This document shows positions 56,105-64,000 of a stretch of 64,000 nt of DNA, piece after piece; the first letter of the stretch is position 1, and each line of letters starts with the position of its first letter. The stretch is from Stenopsyche tienmushanensis. Its lineage: Eukaryota; Arthropoda; Insecta; Trichoptera; Stenopsychidae. Below the pieces are notes generated by a model. The model was not told where the DNA came from, did not search any database, and saw nothing but the letters and a program-made list of their open reading frames with translations. The stretch is from positions 434,001 to 498,000 of the forward strand of contig WACJ01000226.1 of assembly GCA_008973525.1 (NCBI GenBank), written 5' to 3'. The position numbers and the translations under genes were made by a program.

Positions 56105-58475
56105 TTTTCATAAAGCCCTATTGCCTGTTATATAATTAAATCAAAAGCATCACACTTATGGTTTTTCAGAATGTCAATACTCCTAGGCAAAATCTACCTC
56201 TTAAGAAGAAAATCACAAAGCTGACAGGCTTGCGTGACAGCCCCGTTTTCTATTTTCGCATTTCCTATTTCTTATAAATATCCCCTTGACGTTACGGAAA
56301 TTTTAAAAGTTTTTTTTTCAATATTGTTTATAAGAATCCTTCCTAGAAGATTTATTATTAAATTTATAATAACAAATCAAAATAAATCCCAATGCAATCT
56401 AAAAAACAAGCCTAGTTTTAATATGCGATTTTTCCTATATCTACTAAGCTACATATCTATTAATTATCCATGTCAAATTTTAACAATGCGTATAATCAAC
56501 AAGTATTATAATCCATGATGGTTTTTCTTCTTGGACTCGTCAATTTGCTTTCAGTCTACGATATCTTATGAGTTAATCTCTTCCATATTTTTCTGATTTC
56601 ATTCAACCATCTAGCTGTCGTATATTTCTTCGGTCTGAAAATGCACCAGTAATACCAAAATAACTCAGAAACTAGTACATGCCAAATAAAAAGAGCTGCG
56701 CTTGCAACAGCAAGGATTTCCTCGCAAAACATCTCCGAGCGCTAAAAATACAAACGCCTTAAGGCAACAGCTGTGTTTGCGAATAATCCATATAAAGGAC
56801 GGATATAGTAAGGAGTAAAATCTATGAATTGACGAACCAAAATTATATATTTTCTCACAAATGAACACAGATCAAAAGAAATGTTTTGGAAAAGACAAAA
56901 TACAGCTTTATATTTGTGTTTTAATTTTTGATAACGATGTAATACATTTCATCAAGCTTGAAATATACATTTGGGACCCAAAATAGTGTCTCAAATAGGA
57001 TCACTTTTGGTACTTAGTGTATGTACTAGCAACAGAAAAATGGCATCGTGAATAAAGCATTGTGAAGTGCTGCACGCCACATATGCAAGCATCAAAGGGA
57101 TCAAGCTCTGGATCGCTCATCAAAGGGTTAATACCGGTATTGATGTGTGAGAACAGTCTCATTCAAATTCAAGTTCATAATTGACAGCACTTTGATTGTT
57201 TAAAATTGTATCTTCCACTACTGCATCATCTCAGTCTAACGCGCTATTCTAAATTGTAATCATTCCCATGAAGAATTAAATTCATGAAAAGTTTTACATT
57301 CAATAAAATCCGCGTAAATTGAATAGAATGGTATCAGATTGAAAGCCCACCGCCCTGAACGAATTAAATTTAATCCTGAAAGAAGCCTAGACCTACCCCA
57401 AGTTGGCATGATAATTATGACAGATATCTTTCTATCGCTTGCTCCAACTTTATATTATTTTTTAGACTTGTTAAATAATAAAGATTTCTCCTTACTCGTA
57501 GTTCTTCTAAGTAGTAAGTAAACCCTAATCATAAGCTGAAGAGAAAATCGTTCAACATTGTTTAGGGTGAAATACGCAAGTCAACCTGTTGATTACGTCA
57601 TAAATCAATTGACGCCATCGTTGGACATTGTTATTGCTGCTTACTCGTGCCGATGTATTTGACGATATTAATTATATCATTTATAAATAAAAATATTTGT
57701 CTTGATAAATTAATAATACAATAAAGCTCACCAGATCAAGCGTTATCTGCATCGCTCAATTGCAGCCACCAATCTGCTAAAAACGGCGCGCCCATTTTTG
57801 CATAAACGTAAACTTGGCATAGAAAATATAATCATCCAGATGACCATATGATTTTAATGAAATATGAAGATGAAAGCACAACAATTCACGCAGCAGATTT
57901 TGAATCTTGCCATTGGATATTAATTATATTGATGTGCGTTCGCAAGACATGGAAGATGATTGCTAATATGCGTCAATTTAATTAAGTTAAAAAACTGGTT
58001 AGATGAGTATGGAGCATATTAGTCGAAACGAAACATAATCATAAAGTTCCTCGCAATAACATATGCTAATTGATAATTCCACAGCTGGTGATATAAATGA
58101 AAACGGGCCGAGAATTAAAAGTTCAAATATTTCCATACTACATTGAACTAATGGCATGAAAATGCAACAGTTATGTGCATTTTTATTAGTTTATGTGAAA
58201 TTAAATTAACATGCAAGGTTCAGCTAGAACAATGAAAATCAAACGTAGTAGTATTATGACTATTTTTAGACTAGAACAAATCTGAAATATATTTGAACAA
58301 AATATTTGTTTATCAAGCCACTAATTATTTCAAATGTGCTTATGACAAATGCAATAATAGCGGTCAGGATTTAATAACAACTTCCATGGAAATAGTGAAT
58401 GCAAAGTCCGGCAAAAGTCTAAAAGAGCAAAATTTAACTGACGATTATTTCGACTTGTGTTGGATCGAAAAATTG
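56105..58475. other. AT-rich stretch with nothing recognised
   Basis: Frames of 60-94 codons occur but are AT-driven and unidentified. GGCGCGCC lies at 57785, a rare word in such DNA but without context. Confidence 0.35.
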
Positions 58476-58480
58476 TTGTG

Positions 58481-59185
58481 TTAGGTTGTCCCATAAGTTT
58501 CTTTCGCAAATGAACACAGAGCAAATCATAGCCATGGTTGAAGAAAACCCGCGATATACTGTTCGCGAAATAGCTAACAAGTTAGAAATTCCACGAACAT
58601 CCGTCCATAATCATCTGACATATTTGGGCTACATCAATTGTTCAGATGTGTGGCTTCTTCATGAACTGACTGACTCAAATAAACTTCAGCGTATTTCAAC
58701 ATGCGATCTTCTTCTCCAACAACATAATAGCCAAACTTTTTTAAAGAGACTTGTCACTTGAGATGAAAATTGGATACTCTATGAGAATATCCAACGTAAA
58801 CGGTCATGGACCAAGGGTACAGAAGCTTTAACTGTAGCTAAACATGGCCTACATCCAGAAAAAGTTTTGTTATGCATTTGGTGGGACTGGAAGGGGGTAG
58901 TTTATTATGAGCTACTCCATCGAGGTGAAACGATCAATTCAACAAAAAATTGTTTCCAACTAGACAATCTAAAGGATGCAATTGCCGGAAAACAGCCAGA
59001 ATTAGCGAACAGACGAGGCGTTGTTTTTCATCACGGCAAGAATGCATTATGAGGCTTCCGGAGAGATGGAGAAAGGTAATAGAACAGAATGGATAATATA
59101 TTATTCAATACATTTTGATGTAATACAAGTTATTGTTTATTTTTTTCTTAATATGAAAACGAAAGAAACTAATGGGACAACTTAA
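58481..59185 (+). mobile_element. mariner family A, copy 3 (705 bp deletion derivative)
   Basis: Left terminus TTAGGTTGTCCCATAAGTTT, right terminus its inverse ending ACAACTTAA before TA at 59186. The left flank reads TG, not TA. As in copies 1 and 2 the TIR runs straight into the second helix-turn-helix (ENPRYTVREIANKLEIPRTS). Then come KRLVT, a stop in place of the G before the first catalytic D (VT*DENW), WWDWKGVVYYELL and ELANRRGVVFHH joined to GKNAL, the same deletion as in copy 2, removing the second and third catalytic aspartates. The length is almost identical to copy 2. Confidence 0.92.
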
Positions 59186-59229
59186 TATTTAATTGAAATT
59201 CACAGGATCCTTCACAAATATATTAAACG

Positions 59230-59810
59230 ATTTTCATCGTAATCGCCATCGAGATTGAAAGATTTCTGTACCAAATGTTTGTATGCCAGTGTCTTTTGGA
59301 TTCTGGGGTGTAGCGACACACCCATGTCTCATCCCCGGTATTCCGGTGTGAACATTCTGGGCTAACATCAATATCACTGAGAAGACTTCGAGAAATTTCA
59401 GGAAATTTTAATACAGTAATTTCGCACTTGTTCTTTAATTTTTTGCTCAAGCTAGTCAGAAATCATTGTTGTTCTCAACAACCTAACCCACTTCGTGATT
59501 TATTGTCACATCATCATATCACTACCATAAACTTTCACGAGATTTCGATGGATATTCCCAGGGTCAATATTTTGCAAAGTCAAAAAATAGATGACATCAC
59601 GGATCTTGCAAGGACGGGAGGTGGGGGAAGCGCGTGACGACCTCTCTATCGGAAGAATTTACTCTGACTAAACAAAATGGCCGACAAACACATGAGACCA
59701 GACAAACTGATTGTTAGGATCCTCCAACACACCAGGTGCGCCTACTTTGAAATAATAGAAAAACCGGCTTCAGAAGCCCTTGTAACTTTACTTTCTAGAT
59801 GACCCTCGTA
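59230..59810 (-). mobile_element. mariner family B relic, second copy with 5' terminal repeat
   Basis: The right edge (59787-59810) has TTTACTTTCTAGATGACCC plus TCGTA, the terminal repeat also found at 21860-21883. From there the minus strand reads, with stops, LVKVYGSD, ITKWVRLL, a KIKEQVRNYCIKISR-like helix, FPEISRSLLSDI and TGDETWVCRYTPESKR, the last holding the first catalytic aspartate in its normal DETW context. Everything after it is lost. The 5' untranslated part (59640-59780) is conserved enough to include a GGCCATTTTG stretch. It lies 45 bp from mariner A copy 3. Confidence 0.75.
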
Positions 59811-59814
59811 TTTG

Positions 59815-61325
59815 TCTAATAATACTATACTCTTTACTCTATATACATCCTGTTATTTATTTAGTTAAATCAATACTTACTTGATTATTGTTAGGCAAGT
59901 ATTTCATACAAATCTAAGAATATTGAGGAGTCACACGTTTGTTTGCTTATATCAAATTAGCACCGAATACAATGCCAACATCCGATTATTAAATTTGATT
60001 CATTTTTATTTCAAATTTCACTAAATTTAATTGGTTTTTTTATGAATTTCTGTAGATTTAAATTTAATCGAATGGGCCTGTAATAATTTTAAATTTATCC
60101 AAGGCAAATCAAAATAATGAATATGTGTAAAAAGTATTTATAAAGCTGTAGTTTCCAAAGCTGAACATGATTTCTATAATATTGATTATACAGTGTGCAC
60201 TGTTAGGGGAGCGAAGAGGGCGATAGTCAATCCCCTACCTTTTAAATATACACGTACTTCCATCTCAGCTCGAATAAAAGTACATCCATCCGAATTTTTA
60301 ATGAAAAATGTATTATTCCAAGCTCAACGAAAATACTATCAACTCATATGCATCATTAAAAAAGTGCCTCGTGTAAAATATAAGACGAGCCAAAATAATA
60401 TTATGATACCTGTTTTTTTTCTTTTTTTTTCCCCGTATTTATCATATATCCGCTGAGCATTTAGCCAACATACAACAAAACATAAATGTTAGGCATTTAT
60501 GATTTATTTTCCTTTGAAATCGGATTACTTGTGATCTTCTTTATAAGGCATTTAGGCATGTTCACATCGAATGTGTATCAAAATCTCATACAAAGTCTAT
60601 TGGATGGATTACATGTGAGACGAAAATATTTCATTGAAAATACATGACAAACAAATATTGTTATCTGAGCATTAGGTAACTTCTACCCAAAGCTCATGCA
60701 TAAACAAGTCAAGGGACACATAAAAAATAAGGAAATACGGCAAAAATATGATTTGAACATCAAAATAATATTATATATTCCAATAAAGCATTTTTTTAAT
60801 AATGGAAAAATCTTCCCAATTTTTTCCCACTCTTTCTTCCCTCGATACCTCGGATATTGTGACTGTAGAAATGATTCTGAAATTTCGCAACTGAAAAGGA
60901 CTCTCTTCCAGGAAGGAAAAAAATATTAATATCAAACGGTTTTCTTGGTCTGAAAAATAATCTTTATTGTGATGAAATTTTTATGTATATGAGTCTAAAA
61001 GCGGTTAATTTCGTACATTTACAAATATGTTTTTATGCTTTTATAAAGATGTAAATTGTAAAGGACTTATTGAGAAACATTGTTGTTATATTAATTTAGT
61101 GTGTCGTATAACGACGTAGCGTTTTTTTATATTCGAAAATCTTCTAGGGACGGTCTGGAATCATAAATCATCTGGAAAATAAACAGCTCTTTTTCATATC
61201 ATTATTTAAAAAAAAAGCCTTGTCAACTATAATAATTGTCAGCTGTAAAAGTATCAAAAAGAAGTTTGTTTAAAAAAATGTACGTAAAGCGACGCCCTAC
61301 CGAGAACGCGGAATACACGTCCCCC
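59815..61325. other. AT-rich stretch with nothing recognised
   Basis: Frames at 60193-60456 and 60696-60929 are unidentified and of AT-driven composition. Confidence 0.35.
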
Positions 61326-61923
61326 GTAGCTAGAGAATCCAATCCCAGGATCCTGGATAGTTTTTGGTGCTTATGAACCCCGGGATTAGTAAACGTAATC
61401 CCGAAAAATTCGGAATTGAATTCTTTATCTAACAGAAATCGCATACCTCACCAGCAATTTGAAGGCTACTAAATTGAGACATTTCCGCCGAAATCTGGAC
61501 GCTTGGAAACAGTGGCGTAACTACTAATTGGCGAGCTTAGGCGACGCTTGATGCAGTAACTGTCTTATCTATGTATACATATATACAGTACATATATGTT
61601 TTCCAAATTGTTATTTGAACCTTTCCCTACCGGTGATGTATTTACTACACCTCGACTCTAATAATGCGAATATCGATATGAAATATAATAGATACGGGGT
61701 TCAGATTTTTTGTATTCCTCCATAATATAATTACGAATCACATGAAACAATTATAGTATGTAAGTATTCATCTGCAGCGACGGAAATAAATAATTTGTCG
61801 GGAAATCGGGAATTTTGCGAGTTTTAGTCCGTGTCTCAGCAGAATTTTATCAGTCACGTTGATGGCGTTATACGAAAATGGGGCTCACGCAGTCATCAAC
61901 TCGAACTAGCATTTAAATATCTG
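61326..61923 (+). repeat. MITE family M, copy 5 (right end missing)
   Basis: Starts GTAGCTAGAGAATCCAATCC with the full left subterminal region and ends at ATTTAAATATCTG, where the 48.6-kb copy continues into GATGACGATATC. The right quarter and terminus are absent. Confidence 0.88.
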
Positions 61924-62650
61924 TTTTAAGTGAACGGACTGCATTATGTATATTTGATGTATTAAACGCTCTTTGGACGACTTAAAACCCAAAGGATACT
62001 TCCGTCTTTTAAAATATTTGTTCTGCTTAAGATTCTTCTCGTTAGATAAGTCTATTTTGCTTGAATAGTTCATTGAAAACTATACCGCCGTCTTTCTTAT
62101 AACGTTGTGGTATTTTATTAGCGCCCTATATGCCTTTTATCCATATGGATTCCAGAACTTCCAATGTACATTTCAGAATTGGGTTGCTGCATGAATAGTT
62201 TATTACTCTGAATTTGATCCCATATCTTCTTTATATTTAGATTTCTCTGTTTAGATGACCGTATATACGCTTTCTGCATCGTTCATGTCTTAATTTTGCA
62301 GAAGAACCAACGTAATATTTAATTTGTCTTGAAATTGAATCATCGAAGCATAGAGTTTTAAATTCTCTCCGAGTTGCAGCGGAATACCATCGGTTTTCAA
62401 ATTTTCATCTTGTTGAATTAGTCTAATGCGTAAATTTGAGTGGATTTGATTCGGTTAACTGTAAAACTGTACACATAGCGGCCACAGGTTGAAAGTTTCA
62501 GAATAACTTAATTCAGAACGGATACAAAGCTCGAGAACAATCTAGAGAATATTTTTAAAAAAAAGTCAGTCCAGTCGACCAATCGTCTTGGCCGCGGGAA
62601 GACTTGGTCTTCCATTGTGGACCTCTTCTTCTCATTGTGGATTTTTTTAG
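61924..62650. other. AT-rich stretch with nothing recognised
   Basis: Lies between a MITE-M copy lacking its right end and an inverted MITE-M end fragment. No gene was recognised. Confidence 0.35.
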
Positions 62651-62653
62651 GAC

Positions 62654-62723
62654 ATACGTTTTCTCATCCCGGGATTCATGAGCACCTAAAACTGTCCGGG
62701 ATCCCGGGATAGGATTCCCTAAT
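62654..62723 (-). repeat. MITE family M, left-end fragment
   Basis: The minus strand begins TTAGGGAATCCTATCCCGGG, continues with GGACAGTTTTAGGTGCTCAT and GAATCCCGGGAT, and then diverges. Only the outer 70 bp is present. Confidence 0.8.
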
Positions 62724-62724
62724 A

Positions 62725-63590
62725 GATACGTTACGCGTATACGCCGCACCGTCTCTACTATATGTGTGTGTTACCTATTTTATTATATATTATCCAACAC
62801 ACAGCGCAATTTAATATAAATAATGCATAATTTAATATAAATTCCATTTCCAATATTAAGATTGAAACGCTCATTGAATGTATTTTTTTACATTTTTTTA
62901 ACCCTTCTTAATTGCTTCTTATGCAAAAAAAACCCCTAAGGATCATCAATACAAAGTATAATATATTTGATAAACTTGTAACATATTGCCAAATATTTTT
63001 TTAAAAATGTGAAATCTATCAGTTGAAAGAGCAATAATCATATTGCTCAAATACATTTGATTTGAATAACTACGTTTTATTCTTTGTTTGAATAAAACCA
63101 TCCACTGTAATAAACAATACCACAATTTTCTATTTGTGGAACATTGAATAAGTCGAAATGCTGAAGGATTCTTAAGATCCCGAAATAGCTTTGGAGAATG
63201 GAATACCTTTCATCATGAATACCCCTAGTATATTTATATAGCCATTATAATTTATCATAAACAGTCTACTGCAAAATAAAGAGCTTTTTAATATCTACAT
63301 TTGGTAACACCCATACCTTAAAAGTATACGCGAGCATGAGGGAGTATTAATTAAGATTTTGTATTAATAGAAATGACCACCTCGCGAATCATGTAACTCA
63401 TATTTCGGGCCGCATTTGATTTTTTCTCGATGTAGAAAAAAATATTTAAGAATTATACTAATGTGCATATATCCTTGATATGACACCCTGACCCTCAGCA
63501 AGTATTCCATCACCAGAAAAAAATTAAAAAGTTGTTATACTGATTTTAAAATACGTGTTTTATACAAAATTGACGTGTTCTATAAGAGTC
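62725..63590. other. AT-rich stretch with nothing recognised
   Basis: No supported gene or repeat. Confidence 0.35.
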
Positions 63591-63594
63591 ATCA

Positions 63595-63800
63595 TCATTA
63601 TCATCATAGTGCAGCCACAAACAATCCACTGCAGAACTATGGGCCTCGTCAATATCCATTCACAGGAAGGGGTTACATCCATCACGTCTGTATCATACAT
63701 TCACCTCCTCATTCGCTCGATATTGAAGGTAGCATTACCGTCGAATTTCATTTCGAACGCTCACCCAGCGAGTATCTTGAATGAACATATTGACGTCTCG
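63595..63800 (+). repeat. LINE-like 3' tail with R5 segment
   Basis: CATCATTATCATCATAGTGC is followed by ACAATCCACTGCAGAACTAT and GGGCCTCGTC, a decayed form of the CCACTGCTGGACATAGGCCTC motif that is abundant at 3' ends of arthropod LINE-type repeats (general knowledge). Downstream, ATTGAAGGTAGCATTAC and ATTTCATTTCGAACGCTCAC match R5 at 23.6 kb. Together they suggest R5 and this motif belong to one element. Confidence 0.5.
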
Positions 63801-64000
63801 ATTGGGAGTGTGGGAGGTTTATAAAAACTGAATAGTTTTCTTAGCGTAACAAAATTTTAGCCAACGTTAACCGAAAGATGGTGTAATTCATAAAAATATG
63901 CTTCCCATACGTGACCAACAAGCGATATAAAACGCATTAATGTGCTTCCCGTACGTAATGCGTTAATATTGTTGTATCCTTGCATTGACTATCGAGCATT

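Overview
This is AT-rich metazoan nuclear DNA, most likely from an insect or another arthropod. The evidence is its content: several families of mariner/Tc1, pogo/Tigger, piggyBac, hAT, Mutator-like, Helitron and Penelope-like remnants, non-LTR retrotransposon and SINE copies, and abundant small inverted-repeat (MITE-like) elements. I see no operons, no ribosomal RNA, no CRISPR array and no complete host protein-coding gene. The species cannot be named from the sequence.

Layout. Positions 1-5.65 kb are the least repeat-like part. They are interrupted by one MITE (439-1040) and hold the only strongly CpG-rich stretch (4.1-5.64 kb). Inside that stretch, on the minus strand, is the one piece of sequence that reads like a host first coding exon (5283-5371). 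From 5.65 to about 16.5 kb the window is AT-rich and almost featureless. From 16.5 to 29.3 kb it is a dense transposon graveyard: piggyBac, three or more mariner/Tc families, hAT, Tigger, a Helitron helicase scrap, and a LINE lodged inside a mariner. From 30 to 36 kb come shared repeats and a 1.6-kb element with matching inverted ends and a Mutator-like transposase relic. At 39-44 kb are a second Tc/mariner-type relic and a Penelope-like element with traces of its GIY-YIG domain. From 45 to 52 kb there is a palindromic MITE, a long pair of inverted repeat copies and a piggyBac C-terminus. At 54-60 kb there is a mariner inserted precisely into another mariner, a young SINE with perfect target duplications, and two further mariner relics. 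The last 3 kb hold another MITE copy and a LINE-like 3' tail.

None of the transposase or reverse-transcriptase genes is intact. All carry stops, frameshifts or large deletions. What can be recovered is history: nested insertions, shared deletions that define non-autonomous subfamilies, and flanking sequence carried between loci. I found no previously undescribed biological system. The best candidates for something undescribed are the MITE family with GGGAATCC ends (six copies or pieces here), the 1.6-kb CTTAAGGGGGGC-ended element, and the mariner deletion derivative.
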